Shown: one piece after another, positions 32,253 through 41,611 of the stretch
Numbering within the stretch: the stretch's first letter is position 1
Layout: every line of letters starts with the position of its first letter
NCBI RefSeq assembly: GCF_000240225.1
Contig: NZ_AGUD01000292.1
Coordinates: 1-52,673, forward strand
Direction of reading: 5' to 3'
DNA length: 52,673 bases
Source of the DNA: Patulibacter medicamentivorans
GTDB taxonomy: Bacteria; Actinomycetota; Thermoleophilia; Solirubrobacterales; Solirubrobacteraceae
Made by a program: the position numbers and the translations under genes
Notes under the pieces: model-generated
Database searches by the model: none
What the model was told of the DNA's origin: nothing
What the model saw: only the letters and a program-made list of their open reading frames with translations

Positions 32253-32474
32253 GTGGCCGTCGACCAGGCGGCCCACCTGCTGCTGCGTGGCGTCAACCCC
32301 GACCTCCACCTCAACGATCCCGACCGGATCGCGGTGGAGATCCGCATCCGCGCGCTGAACCGCGCAACCGATCTCCGGCAGCAGGAGATCGACGTCCAGG
32401 CCCAGGCGACCGCCGCCGCGGTCGTCAACAACCTCGCCAAGGCCACCAAGGCCGGCAAGAAGGGCGGCAGGTAG
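32253..32474 (+). CDS. Second tail assembly chaperone segment (T-like)
   Basis: 73 residues if started at GTG 32253; GGAGGGG lies about 11 nt upstream. It is in the -1 frame relative to the upstream chaperone, and its frame is open back through the upstream stop, so it could also be made as a fusion via slippage at GGGG just before the TAG. Helical, ending in a basic KAGKKGGR tail. Confidence 0.65.
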   Translation: MAVDQAAHLLLRGVNPDLHLNDPDRIAVEIRIRALNRATDLRQQEIDVQAQATAAAVVNNLAKATKAGKKGGR

Positions 32475-32509
32475 CCGCCCCACACCACCCCCTCTCCCTC
32501 CTCGCTCTC

Positions 32510-34588
32510 GTGGCCGTCAAGCGCGCATCCATCGTGATCTCCATCCGTGGTGGCCTCAAGGCGGCCGCGGAGGTCGACGCCGTCAAGGAGTCCGTCGAGG
32601 ACCTCGACGACGAGGTCGACGAGTCGACCCGCTCCGCCCTCGGCGCCTACGCCGCGTTCAAGCGGCTGACCCGGCAGATGCGCGAGTTCGCGGCGTCGGA
32701 GGTCGTGGCCACCGCCACCATCCGCCAGCAGAACGGCGCGATGCGCGCGCTGCTGATCACGACGCTCGCGCTCGGCGTGATGGCGATGCCGCTCGTCGTC
32801 TCCACGCTGGGCGCGGCGACGCTCGCGAGCGTCGTGATGCTCGGCGCGATCGTCGGCCTCGGCGCCGGGATCGGCCTGATGGCCGCCGGTGCGGTGCTGC
32901 GGTTCAAGGAAACCTCCGACGCGGCCGGCAGCGCCGCGGCGGACCTGAAGGCGACCGCGGGCACGCTCAAGGACACGTTCGGCGCCGCAACAGCGAAGGG
33001 CGCCGACCAGCTGTTCCTCGGCATCGCCCGCGGACTGCGGACCGCTAACCCGCTGATCAGCGAGTTCACGAACGAGTTCACCGCGATCGGCGCCGCGGGC
33101 GGCGACGCGTTCGCCACGTTCGCCGACCGCTTCGTCGCCGCCGGCCCGGAGATCGGGGCGCTGCTACGCCAGATCCCGCAGGCGATCGGCCCGCTCGGCG
33201 ACCTCGCCGCGACCGCCATGGACCTGTTCTTGCGCTTGGCGAACGTCGGGATGCCGCTGCTGATCGACGGCGTCCAGTGGCTCGACGACGTCACGGGCAA
33301 GTGGGTCGACAGCCTGACCGATGCCCGCGTCGACGGGGCGCTCAGCACGATCCACACGGCGTTCGACGGCATCAGCCGCTTCGTCACCGCGATCGCGGAC
33401 ACCCTCGGCCCCGAACTGCTGCCGGCCGCCGCCGACCTCGCCACCACCCTGGACCACGTCGCAGGCCCGCTCGGCACCATCATCGGCGCCATCCTGGCCG
33501 GCTTCGTCCAGCTCGGCCACGGCGCGCTCCCGGGCGTTCAGACCGCGATCGAGCAGATCGCCCCGGCCCTCCAGGCGATCGTTGACAGCGGCACGCTGCG
33601 AACGCTCGGCCAGGCGATCGGCGCGACGTTCGGAACCGCTGCCACGGTGATCGGCACCGTCGCTACCGAGCTGCAGCGCGTGGGGCTGCTGCGCCCCGTG
33701 ATCCTCGGCGTGGTCGCAGCGTTCACCGCCTGGAAGGTCGCGACCGTGGCGCTCAACCTGGTGATGCGCGCCAACCCGATCCTGCTCGTGGTGTCCGCCA
33801 TCGCCGCCCTCGCCGTCGGTGTCGTCTACGCCTACCGCCGTTTTGCGTGGTTCCGCAACGCCGTCGACACCGTCTGGAGCAGCCTCAAGACGGGGTTCAA
33901 CTGGGTCAAGGACCACTGGCCGCTCGTCCTGTCGATCCTCACGGGGCCGATCGGGGCCGCGACGATCTTCATCGTCCGCCACTTCGACCAGATCGTGTCG
34001 TTCATCACCGGGCTCCCCGGCAAGATCGGCGGCGCCGCGAAGGGCGTCGGCGAGGCCATCGCGAGCGGGGTCAAGTCCGGCGTCGTCGCTGCGGTCAACT
34101 GGGTGATCGACAGGCTCAACGACCTGATCGGTGCCTACAACAGCATCAGCGGCATCGCGAAGGCCGTCGGCGTCGACCTCACGATCGGCAAGATCGGCCA
34201 CGTCGGCGGCAGCGGCGGCGGGGACGGCCTCCTCGGCAGCGTCCTCGGCACCGTCGGCAAGATCGGCAAGGGTGTCAAGCGGGCGCCGGGCGCAGCCGGC
34301 GGCGGCTTCCTCGAGCGCGCCGGTCTGGTTTGGACGGGCGAGCACGGCAAGGAGCTGGTGAACCTCCCGGCCGGCGCCGGCGTGCTGGACCACAACAGCT
34401 CGATGGCGCTCGCGCGCACCCGGCCGCTGAACACCGTGAGCGCCCCCGACTTCGGCACGTCGCTGGACGGGTCGCTGGCTGAGCTGCCGACGCTGTTCGC
34501 GGAGATCCGGGTCGACCTCGACGGTCGCGAGGTCGGTCGTGGCCTGGACCGCGTCCGGCTGAACGACCGCGCGCGGAAGGGCGGCTGA
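32510..34588 (+). CDS. Tape measure protein
   Basis: 692 residues from GTG 32510. N-terminal coiled coil (about 15-75), hydrophobic segments near 80-130 and 385-430, and a Gly-rich region near 565-600. Short for the family; at about 1.5 angstrom per residue it predicts a tail near 100 nm. The late stretch GGGFLERAGLVWTGEHGKELVNLP is the conserved tape-measure terminus. Confidence 0.88.
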   Translation: MAVKRASIVISIRGGLKAAAEVDAVKESVEDLDDEVDESTRSALGAYAAFKRLTRQMREFAASEVVATATIRQQNGAMRALLITTLALGVMAMPLVVSTLGAATLASVVMLGAIVGLGAGIGLMAAGAVLRFKETSDAAGSAAADLKATAGTLKDTFGAATAKGADQLFLGIARGLRTANPLISEFTNEFTAIGAAGGDAFATFADRFVAAGPEIGALLRQIPQAIGPLGDLAATAMDLFLRLANVGMPLLIDGVQWLDDVTGKWVDSLTDARVDGALSTIHTAFDGISRFVTAIADTLGPELLPAAADLATTLDHVAGPLGTIIGAILAGFVQLGHGALPGVQTAIEQIAPALQAIVDSGTLRTLGQAIGATFGTAATVIGTVATELQRVGLLRPVILGVVAAFTAWKVATVALNLVMRANPILLVVSAIAALAVGVVYAYRRFAWFRNAVDTVWSSLKTGFNWVKDHWPLVLSILTGPIGAATIFIVRHFDQIVSFITGLPGKIGGAAKGVGEAIASGVKSGVVAAVNWVIDRLNDLIGAYNSISGIAKAVGVDLTIGKIGHVGGSGGGDGLLGSVLGTVGKIGKGVKRAPGAAGGGFLERAGLVWTGEHGKELVNLPAGAGVLDHNSSMALARTRPLNTVSAPDFGTSLDGSLAELPTLFAEIRVDLDGREVGRGLDRVRLNDRARKGG

Positions 34589-35391
34589 TGGCCACCAAGA
34601 AGCCTGCCCTCTCGCTGCGGCCGCTTGGTCCACCGAGCGCGGCGAAGGCGGCCACCACGCCGGCCGATCCGGTCGCGCCGGCCGCGATCCGGGGCCGCGT
34701 CACGCTCTGGGCACCGGAGGCGGCGATCACCCTGATCGTGCGCTACAGCGCCGCGCCGCAGGTCACCGCCGAGACGGCGGCGTCCGGCGCGTGGGAGGAC
34801 GTCCGCCGCCCCCGGCTGCCGCCGCTGACGAACTGGGTCGGCCCGCAGCCGCTCCAGGTCGAACTGCCGCTACTGATCGACGGCTGGCTCGAGCAGCGCT
34901 CCATCGACGAGGAGCTGCGGACGCTGCGCTACCTCGGCATGCCGATCGAGGTCCCCGGCGCGCCGTCTCGGCCGCCGTGGCTGCGCGTCATCGGCGTCAT
35001 GCCTGCGATCCCGGTCCCGACAGCACAGCGCTGGGTGGTCGACAACCTCCAGATCCAGGAAGGCAAGGAGCGGATCGCGGGGCGCTGCGCTCGCGCGACC
35101 GCGACGGTGACCCTCAAGCCCTACCGCCCGTCGGACCTGCGGACGCAGCTCAGCCGCAGCGAGACGGCGAAGAAGAAGCACAGCAAGCCGTGGACGAAGG
35201 GCGACACGCTCGCGAAGTTCACGCGCCGTCACCTCGGCACCTGCGACGCGTGGGCGCGGGCCGAGATCCGCAAGGCCAACCCTTCGGTGAAGGCGTGGAC
35301 GAAGGTCGCGGTCGGCAAGCAGATCGTGGTCCCGCGGCTGGGGATCGAGTTCGGCCCGACCGGTGTGGGGAGCTTGGTGCGCGGTGGCTAG
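34588..35391 (+). CDS. Baseplate connector with C-terminal LysM domain
   Basis: 267 residues, sharing a base with the tape measure stop. The C-terminus (PWTKGDTLAKFTRRHLGTCDAWARAEI, then NPSVKAWTKVAVGKQIVVP) is a LysM-like fold. The middle has a structured beta domain (PLQVELPLLIDGWLEQRSIDEELRTLR). This matches T4 gp53 / XkdP-type proteins that link tube or hub to wedge. Peptidoglycan binding is possible but in this family LysM usually serves assembly. Confidence 0.8.
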   Translation: MATKKPALSLRPLGPPSAAKAATTPADPVAPAAIRGRVTLWAPEAAITLIVRYSAAPQVTAETAASGAWEDVRRPRLPPLTNWVGPQPLQVELPLLIDGWLEQRSIDEELRTLRYLGMPIEVPGAPSRPPWLRVIGVMPAIPVPTAQRWVVDNLQIQEGKERIAGRCARATATVTLKPYRPSDLRTQLSRSETAKKKHSKPWTKGDTLAKFTRRHLGTCDAWARAEIRKANPSVKAWTKVAVGKQIVVPRLGIEFGPTGVGSLVRGG

Positions 35392-37318
35392 CCGGACCGT
35401 GAAGGCGAAGGCCAAGCGCAAGCCCGCGCCGGCCGTTAAGCGCACGCGGCGGCTGCTGCCGGCGCTCGCGGGCCTGGACGCCGACGTCCTCGCGCGCGCC
35501 ACGCTCAACGGGGCCAAGGTCGACATCGCGCTGGTCGAGGCGATCGTCTCGATCGGACGGGACCTCGCGATCGACAAGGCCAACGTCCTGCGCCTCGCCC
35601 TCCACGACCCGGACGCGGAGATCTTCCGCTCCGACCTGCTGGCCGGCCAGATCGATCTCAACCTTGCCGCTGGCGGCCGCTGGCGGATGGACCGTTCCCG
35701 CGACATCGGCAGCGTCGCGGTCGACGGCGACACGACCACGCTGGAGCTCTGGTGCATCGCCTCTGCGGCGCTGCGCGGCCAGACCAAGACGATGCGCCGC
35801 GCGACGTCGACGACGTCGTTCGGCGCGTTCGTGCGCTACCTCGCCCGCGAGGTCTCCGCCGACGTCGACCTGCGGGTCGTCTGCCCCGATCCCGGGCAGG
35901 CGATCCCGCAGGAGACCACGGCCACCAGCAGCAAGGGCACCAAGACGACCCCGCCCGGGTTCGGTGGTGGGGCCGCTGCGCGTCTGACGATCAAGGGCGC
36001 CCGCGCGTCGACCGAGCAGCTGCGCAACGCCGCCCAGGTGCTCCAGATCGCCCGCGAGAAGAACGCCCCGGCCAAGGCGACCAAGGCGCTCGTCGCCGCG
36101 TGCATCGTCGAGTCGCTGTTTCGCAACATGTCCGGCGGCGACCGCGACTCCAAGGGCATCCTCCAGCTGCGGACCGGTATCTGGGGCGAGGCCAACGCCC
36201 GCTCGATCGACCGCTCCGTCGAGATGTTCCTGACGAAGGGCTTCACGGGCAAGGGCGGCGCCATCGCGCTCGCGCGCAAGAACCCGGGCTGGAGCGCCGG
36301 CCGGATCGCCCAGGCCGTCCAGGGCTCCGCCTACCCCAGCCGCTACGACCAGTACGGCCAGGAGGCCGACCGGATCATCGCCGCGTGGCGCGGATCAGGC
36401 ACAGCGGGCGCGGGCGGGACGCAGACGGCGCAGCTGCCCTCGGCGTGGCGGCGCGGCACCAGCGACGGGGCCGAGTCGTCGTGGACGGCGCTGGACCGCG
36501 AGGCGCGGCGTCTCGGCCGGCGGCGGTTCGTCGCGCTGCCATGGGCGCCGGAGCCGCGGCTGGTCATCGCCTCCGACCAGCAGCTGATCCAGGCCCAGCC
36601 CCATCACACCCTGCGCGGCCTCGACGACCCGCTGCTGAGCGCCCGGCCGTCGATCCGACTCGACGGCATCAAGCGCGCCACCACGGTCGACCTCGAGGTG
36701 CTGAAGGCGCCCTGGCTGGCGCCGCCTGGCGCGGTTGTCGAGTTCATCGGCGCGGGCCTGATCGACGGGCCGTGGGAGGTCGCCGCCCTGGCCGACGACA
36801 CCGGCGCGGCGACCGCCCGCGTCCAGCTGCAGCAGCCGACCACCAAGGTCGAGGCGGCGCCGGCCACGTCCAGCGCGGCGAAGGGCACCACGACCAAGGC
36901 CAAGGCGACCTCCAGCGCACCGGGCCGCCGCAACGTCACCGATCCGCTGACGTCGCTGCGCGGGTCGCCGCGGGGCGTCATCGAGGAGATCGTGCTGCCG
37001 ATCGCGCGAGCGTGTGGGATCAGCGTCACCGCCGCGTCCGTGGCCGCGGCGAACGCCCGGCACGGCCCGACCGTCAACGGCACCCGCTCCGACCACCAGG
37101 GACCGCCGAACGTCGCGTGGGCGGCGGACATGTCCAACGGCGGCTCGCCGACCCCGCAGATGGACCGCCTCGCCCGCACGATCGCGCGCGTGTTCGGCAT
37201 CCCGTGGACCGGGGCCGGCCTGGTCAGCGTGACCCGGTGGGGCTACCGCTTCCAGCTCATCTACCGCGCCGACGACCACTACGACCACGTCCACTTCGGC
37301 GCCCGGCGGGTCCGATGA
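35384..37318 (+). CDS. Baseplate hub protein with lytic transglycosylase-like and peptidase-like domains
   Basis: 644 residues from GTG 35384. Layout: gp27/XkdQ-like hub parts at about 1-200 and 370-480; a lysozyme-fold insert at about 205-345 (ALVAACIVESLFRNMSGGDRDSKGILQLR, candidate catalytic Glu243); a Thr/Lys/Ala linker; and a C-terminal region from about 515 ending DDHYDHVHFG (His632, Asp634, His635, His637), like M15/D-Ala-D-Ala peptidase or related metal sites. It probably opens the cell wall during injection. The domain order in a single chain is unusual. Confidence 0.8.
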   Translation: MASRTVKAKAKRKPAPAVKRTRRLLPALAGLDADVLARATLNGAKVDIALVEAIVSIGRDLAIDKANVLRLALHDPDAEIFRSDLLAGQIDLNLAAGGRWRMDRSRDIGSVAVDGDTTTLELWCIASAALRGQTKTMRRATSTTSFGAFVRYLAREVSADVDLRVVCPDPGQAIPQETTATSSKGTKTTPPGFGGGAAARLTIKGARASTEQLRNAAQVLQIAREKNAPAKATKALVAACIVESLFRNMSGGDRDSKGILQLRTGIWGEANARSIDRSVEMFLTKGFTGKGGAIALARKNPGWSAGRIAQAVQGSAYPSRYDQYGQEADRIIAAWRGSGTAGAGGTQTAQLPSAWRRGTSDGAESSWTALDREARRLGRRRFVALPWAPEPRLVIASDQQLIQAQPHHTLRGLDDPLLSARPSIRLDGIKRATTVDLEVLKAPWLAPPGAVVEFIGAGLIDGPWEVAALADDTGAATARVQLQQPTTKVEAAPATSSAAKGTTTKAKATSSAPGRRNVTDPLTSLRGSPRGVIEEIVLPIARACGISVTAASVAAANARHGPTVNGTRSDHQGPPNVAWAADMSNGGSPTPQMDRLARTIARVFGIPWTGAGLVSVTRWGYRFQLIYRADDHYDHVHFGARRVR

Positions 37319-37581
37319 GTTCCGCCGACGACGACCTCCACGACCGCATCCCGCCAGGCCGGCTCTACCGCGCCGAGATCGCGACCGTCGACACCGCGAC
37401 CAACACGTGCACGGTGCTGCTGGCGCAGATCGACGGCGGCGATGACCGCAACCCCGCCCCGTACACCCCGCACCCGGGGGGCGGGGGATCGCTCGCCCAC
37501 CCCGGCCGTGGCGACCCGTGCCTCGCGATCGAGGACGACCGCGGCGGCCTCTGGGTCGTCGCCTGGACCACCACCACGTGA
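37315..37581 (+). CDS. Small OB-fold baseplate protein (gpV/gp5-base-like)
   Basis: 88 residues, ATGA overlap with the hub. Pattern GRLYRAEIATVDTATNTCTVLLAQIDGG ... PGRGDPCLAIEDDRGGLWVVAWT is that of a small OB barrel at the base of the tail spike. No spike helix follows, so the tip itself may be another protein. Confidence 0.65.
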   Translation: MSSADDDLHDRIPPGRLYRAEIATVDTATNTCTVLLAQIDGGDDRNPAPYTPHPGGGGSLAHPGRGDPCLAIEDDRGGLWVVAWTTTT

Positions 37582-37904
37582 TGCCCCCTGACCCCACGCA
37601 CCTGCGCTGGCCGCCCGCGCTCTCCACCCGCCCCGACGGATCGGTCGCCTTCGCGACCGTGGCCCAGGACTCCGACGAGGAGATCCGCCGCGGCCTCGCG
37701 ATGGCCTGCGAGCTGCGGCCCGGCCAGCTCGACTGGGACCCCGACCTCGGCGTCCCCGACCCCCTCGGCTCGACCGACCCCGACCTCGCCGCCGACCTGA
37801 TCCAGGCCGCGCTCACCGACCTCGAGCCGCGCGCCGCGATCGTCGTCGACGTCCGCGACAGCGACAACGGGCGCAGCATCCACCCGCGAATCCTCACGAG
37901 CTGA
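37581..37904 (+). CDS. Baseplate wedge protein, gp25/GpW-like
   Basis: 107 residues; ATG shares a base with the previous stop. Pattern TVAQDSDEEIRRGLAMACELRPGQLDWDPDLGVPDPL is the gp25-like lysozyme-fold wedge signature. Seen in all contractile systems next to the J-type wedge. Confidence 0.85.
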   Translation: MPPDPTHLRWPPALSTRPDGSVAFATVAQDSDEEIRRGLAMACELRPGQLDWDPDLGVPDPLGSTDPDLAADLIQAALTDLEPRAAIVVDVRDSDNGRSIHPRILTS

Positions 37905-39082
37905 TGAGCACCCCCCTCACCGACGACCCCGACCAGCTCACGACCGCGTTCGGGATTCCCGTCTCGACCGACGCCGGCGACATCGCCGACGAACTGCGCG
38001 ACCGGATGGCCGAGGAGATCCCCGGCTGGCAGCCGATCGCGACCGCGCTCGACACCGCGATCCTGGCCGCCGTCGCGACCGTCACCGCCGAAGGCCGCGA
38101 CGCGCTCCAGCAGCGCCTCCGCCAGGTCATCCTCGACCTCGCCGGCGCGCTCTTCGGGTTCCCGCGCTCACCCGGCACCCCGGCCCAGGCACCGATGGCC
38201 GTGACCGCGGTCGACACCCTCGGCCACGTCCTGCCGGCCGGCGAGCCGGTGATGCTCGGCGACGTCGAGCTGTACACCGTCGAGGACGCCGTCATCCCCG
38301 CTGGCTCCAGCACCGCCACCGTCGCCGTCCAGGCGGTCGAGTTCGGCGCCGCCGCCAACGGCGCCGACGGCGAGCTGTCGATCGACGCCAAGGACTGGCT
38401 GGCGACCGTCGACGGCGTCGTGCTGACCGCGCCGCTGGACGGCGGCACCGACCCGTGGGACGACGACGAATACCTCGAGCGGTTCCGCGAGCACCAGGCC
38501 GCCGGCGCCCGCTCGCCGGTGCTGCCGCACCAGTGGGCCGCGGCCGCACGGTCCCATCCCGCGGTCGGGTTCGCGTGGGCGATCCGCGCCTACAACGCCG
38601 CGACCGACACCGCCGGCGTGCCGTTCCACGTCACGATCGTCGTGGCTGGCCTGGAGGCCGAGGCATTGCCCGGGCCGATCCTCGCCGACCTCCAGACCGA
38701 CCTTCAGGCCCAGGCGCTGGACAACGTCATCGTCCACGTCGTCTCGCCCGACTACGTCCCGGTCGACGTCACCGGCACCGGCGTCGCGCGTGCCGGCTAC
38801 GCCACCGCCGACGTCGACACCGCCGTCGAGCAGCACCTCCAGAACTTCCTCAGCCCCGGCACTTACGCCCGGCCGCGCGAGGTCACCGACGAACCGAACC
38901 CCGCGCCCGACCGCACGATCCACGTCAACGAGCTGATCGCGCGCGCCGACGACGTGCCCTCGCTGGACTGGGTCGAGGACGCGCAGATCGGCGACGGGTC
39001 CAGCGACCGCGTGACCCTCACCGTGCGACAGCTGCCCACGCCGGGCACGATCGCGTTCACCACGACCGCCCCGGGACCGTGA
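37904..39082 (+). CDS. Baseplate J-like wedge protein
   Basis: 392 residues, ATGA overlap. Clear gpJ/gp6-like features: N-terminal helical region with EIPGWQPIATALDTAILAAVATVTAEGRD, central GTDPWDDDEYLERFREHQAAGARSPVLPHQWAAAARSHPAVGFAWAI, C-terminal DVTGTGVARAGYATADVDTAVEQHL. It forms the baseplate ring that triggers sheath contraction. Confidence 0.93.
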   Translation: MSTPLTDDPDQLTTAFGIPVSTDAGDIADELRDRMAEEIPGWQPIATALDTAILAAVATVTAEGRDALQQRLRQVILDLAGALFGFPRSPGTPAQAPMAVTAVDTLGHVLPAGEPVMLGDVELYTVEDAVIPAGSSTATVAVQAVEFGAAANGADGELSIDAKDWLATVDGVVLTAPLDGGTDPWDDDEYLERFREHQAAGARSPVLPHQWAAAARSHPAVGFAWAIRAYNAATDTAGVPFHVTIVVAGLEAEALPGPILADLQTDLQAQALDNVIVHVVSPDYVPVDVTGTGVARAGYATADVDTAVEQHLQNFLSPGTYARPREVTDEPNPAPDRTIHVNELIARADDVPSLDWVEDAQIGDGSSDRVTLTVRQLPTPGTIAFTTTAPGP

Positions 39083-39693
39083 GCGTCCCCGCCCCGGCGC
39101 TCCGCGCGCTCGCCGAGCTGGAGCCGCTGACCCGCGACCCCACCACCGCCGACCTGCTGACGCGGCTGCTGTCCTCGGCGCTCGTCGGCGAGGTGCCGCT
39201 GTGGTCGATCGCCGAGGACCCCGGCGCGGCGCAGTGGCTGCACCCCGACAACGCGCCGCCCGAGTGGCTGGCGCTGCTCGCCGAGCTCGTCGGCGGCCGG
39301 CTCTCGCCCACGATGAGCGACGCCCAGCGCCGGACCGAGGTCCGGACCCCGTCCGGGTGGGCCGCAGGACTCCCCTCCACGCTCGTCACGACCGCTCGCG
39401 CGCACATGCAGGGCCTCGCCCGGGTCCAGGTCCGCCTCCGCTACGACCCCGCCCTTGGCGCCGGCACCGACGCTCCGGGTCATCTCCAGGTCCGTGTTGT
39501 CGCCGCCGACGTGCTGCCCGGCCACGAGGATGCGCTGGAGCGCGACGTGCTCGCGCAGGTGCCGGCGTGGTTGATCGGTCACGTCGAGATCACCGACGAG
39601 GCCGACTACGACCAGGTCCAGGCGACCTACCCCACCTACGACGACCTGCTCGCCAGCGTCGCCGACTACGACGACCTGCTCGACGCCGCCTAG
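39079..39693 (+). CDS. Baseplate protein, gpI-like
   Basis: 204 residues, GTG start overlapping the J gene. Located where gpI lies and similar in pattern (SPTMSDAQRRTEVRTPSGWAAGLPSTLVTTARAHMQGL). It would join wedge to fibres. The C-terminus has a small YDDLLASVADYDDLLDAA repeat. Confidence 0.75.
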   Translation: MSVPAPALRALAELEPLTRDPTTADLLTRLLSSALVGEVPLWSIAEDPGAAQWLHPDNAPPEWLALLAELVGGRLSPTMSDAQRRTEVRTPSGWAAGLPSTLVTTARAHMQGLARVQVRLRYDPALGAGTDAPGHLQVRVVAADVLPGHEDALERDVLAQVPAWLIGHVEITDEADYDQVQATYPTYDDLLASVADYDDLLDAA

Positions 39694-39702
39694 GAGCCGC
39701 TG

Positions 39703-40932
39703 ATGCCCACCACCCCCGATGATCGCCTCGGCCTCGTCGTCCCGACCGGCGGCGACCCCGCCAACGTCCCCTCCGACCTCAACGTCATCCGCCAGCGGCT
39801 GCGGCTGATCATGCCCGGCTACGCCCAGGGCACCATCGCCGCCCGCGCGTCGCTGACCCCGTTCGTCGGCCTGCTCTACCTCGCCACCGACGGCGCGGCC
39901 GACGGCGGCCCGCTGCTGACCTACTACGACGGGGCGTCGTGGGTCGACTGCTCGCCGCAAGAGCTCGACACGAGCAACAGCGACCTCACGGGCGACCTGC
40001 CACGCCCGACGGTCCACCGCATCCAGACGGCCCACCTCAAGCTGCATACCGTCGACGGACGCCGGCAGCTGCACCGCGAGCTGCGGACGATGCCCTCGAC
40101 GACCGCCAACGCGGTGATGGTCGGCACCCTCACCCATAGTGGCGCCGTCGTCGACGTCGCGGTCAGCGTCGAGTGGTCCGGCGGCCAGCGCATGCACCGC
40201 TACACCCTTGCCGTCGTGCCGACCGCCGACACCGGATGGCGGCTCGTGCGACCGACCTCCGTCGCCGGTCCGGCCGCCGACACGCCGATCCTCGAGGCCC
40301 GCGAACAGGCCGGGGCCCTCTCGCTGCGCCTGCGCGGCTACGCCGCCAGCGGCGCCACCGCCGAGGTGATCCTCGACATCGCCGGCCGCCCCGGCCCCTG
40401 GACGCCCGACAGCACCGCCGCAGCCGCAGCCGCGGTCACGGCCCCGTTCAGCGCCGGAGGCCCGACCACCGAGATCAGCACCAGCTCCACGCCGCCGACC
40501 AACCCCTACCCCGGCATGGTCTGGCGGATCAACTCCGGCACCAGCCCGCGGGTCTGGCGGTTCATCTACAACGGCACCAACTGGGTCTACGACTCCGGCG
40601 GCGCCGTGATGGCGGCCGCCTCGGGCATCAACGTCGCCGCCGGCGCGACCGTCACGACCTGCCCGATCAACGTCGTCGTCAGCGGCGTCTACCGCGTGCA
40701 GGGCCACGTCAACACCGACCAGGCCAACGCCGACGGTCGCGTGCGCCTCATCTCCCCGTCCAGCGACTGGCTCTACGACGCCGCATCCGACAGCCGCGGC
40801 CAGTGGCGCTCCGGACGACCGTTCGATGTCGGCCTGTCGGCCGGCATCCGCAGCCTCCAGATCTACAACCCGGCGAGCGTCAACTGCCACGTCTGGGACG
40901 TCGCCTGGACCATCGAACCCGTCTACGTCTAA
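39703..40932 (+). CDS. Tail fibre / receptor-binding protein (probable)
   Basis: 409 residues. N-terminal docking part (GLVVPTGGDPANVPSDLNVIRQRL), an Ala-rich hinge near 240, and a beta-rich C-terminal domain (VWRINSGTSPRVWRFIYNGTNWVYDSGG ... GINVAAGATVTTCPINVVVSGVYRVQGHV) resembling a TNF/C1q-like jelly roll. Such tips often bind host surface glycans. First gene after the baseplate. Confidence 0.75.
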   Translation: MPTTPDDRLGLVVPTGGDPANVPSDLNVIRQRLRLIMPGYAQGTIAARASLTPFVGLLYLATDGAADGGPLLTYYDGASWVDCSPQELDTSNSDLTGDLPRPTVHRIQTAHLKLHTVDGRRQLHRELRTMPSTTANAVMVGTLTHSGAVVDVAVSVEWSGGQRMHRYTLAVVPTADTGWRLVRPTSVAGPAADTPILEAREQAGALSLRLRGYAASGATAEVILDIAGRPGPWTPDSTAAAAAAVTAPFSAGGPTTEISTSSTPPTNPYPGMVWRINSGTSPRVWRFIYNGTNWVYDSGGAVMAAASGINVAAGATVTTCPINVVVSGVYRVQGHVNTDQANADGRVRLISPSSDWLYDAASDSRGQWRSGRPFDVGLSAGIRSLQIYNPASVNCHVWDVAWTIEPVYV

Positions 40933-40943
40933 AGGCCCGAACC

Positions 40944-41183
40944 ATGCCCACCAGCCCCGTCCTAACCCGGGCCTGGCTGCTCGCCACCCTCGACGAGACC
41001 GGCCGCCGCCTCGCCCTCGCCGCCGACGCTGGCGTCGCCACCCCCGCCCTCACCTGGACCGATCAGGACCAGGTCCAGATCAGCGTTCGCGGCCACGGCA
41101 CCGGCGTCACGCTCGAGGCCACCCACCCCGACGGGCGCGTAGGCCCACTGACCTTCCCCGCCGGCTGGACCACCACGCCCTAG
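40944..41183 (+). CDS. Small tail-fibre-region protein
   Basis: 79 residues. Beta-rich C-terminus (DQVQISVRGHGTGVTLEATHPDGRVGPLTF). No family recognised. Located between two fibre genes. Confidence 0.55.
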   Translation: MPTSPVLTRAWLLATLDETGRRLALAADAGVATPALTWTDQDQVQISVRGHGTGVTLEATHPDGRVGPLTFPAGWTTTP

Positions 41184-41223
41184 CCGGCCCCCTCCACCCA
41201 CCGATCCGAGAAGAGCCCCCCTG

Positions 41224-41604
41224 ATGGCCGACAACATCACCGACGCTGAAGAGCGTCGCATCCTCGACGACTCGCTCGGCGGGACCGTCTACCTCGCGCT
41301 GTTCACCGTCGCGCCGGCGGACGACGGTGCAGGCGGGACCGAGGTGTCCGGCAACGCCTACGCCCGCCAGGCCCTGACCCTCGGCGCCGCCGCCACCGTC
41401 GCAGGCGCGTCCACAAAGAAGAACACCGCGGAGGTCGTCTACCCCATCCCGACCGGCAACTGGGGCACCATCGTCGCCGCCGCCGCGATGACCGCCTTGA
41501 CCGGCGGGGCGATGCGGTGGCGCGTCGACCTGACGCCGATCGCGATCACCGCCCCGGTCCAGCCGCGGTTCGCGATCGGCGACCTGTCGTTCGGGCTCTC
41601 GTAG
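41224..41604 (+). CDS. Phage tail fibre protein, Gp80-like (probable)
   Basis: 126 residues, GAAGAG upstream of ATG 41224. Pattern ILDDSLGGTVYLALFTVAPADDGAGGTEVSGNAYARQAL ... AEVVYPIPTGNWGTIVAAA ... FAIGDLSF is the compact beta-sandwich family found beside actinophage tail fibres. Confidence 0.75.
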   Translation: MADNITDAEERRILDDSLGGTVYLALFTVAPADDGAGGTEVSGNAYARQALTLGAAATVAGASTKKNTAEVVYPIPTGNWGTIVAAAAMTALTGGAMRWRVDLTPIAITAPVQPRFAIGDLSFGLS

Positions 41605-41611
41605 AGACGCG

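Noticed and set aside
34588-35391. A second endolysin because of the LysM domain
   Set aside because: No catalytic domain; position right after the tape measure and the fold order match baseplate connector proteins.
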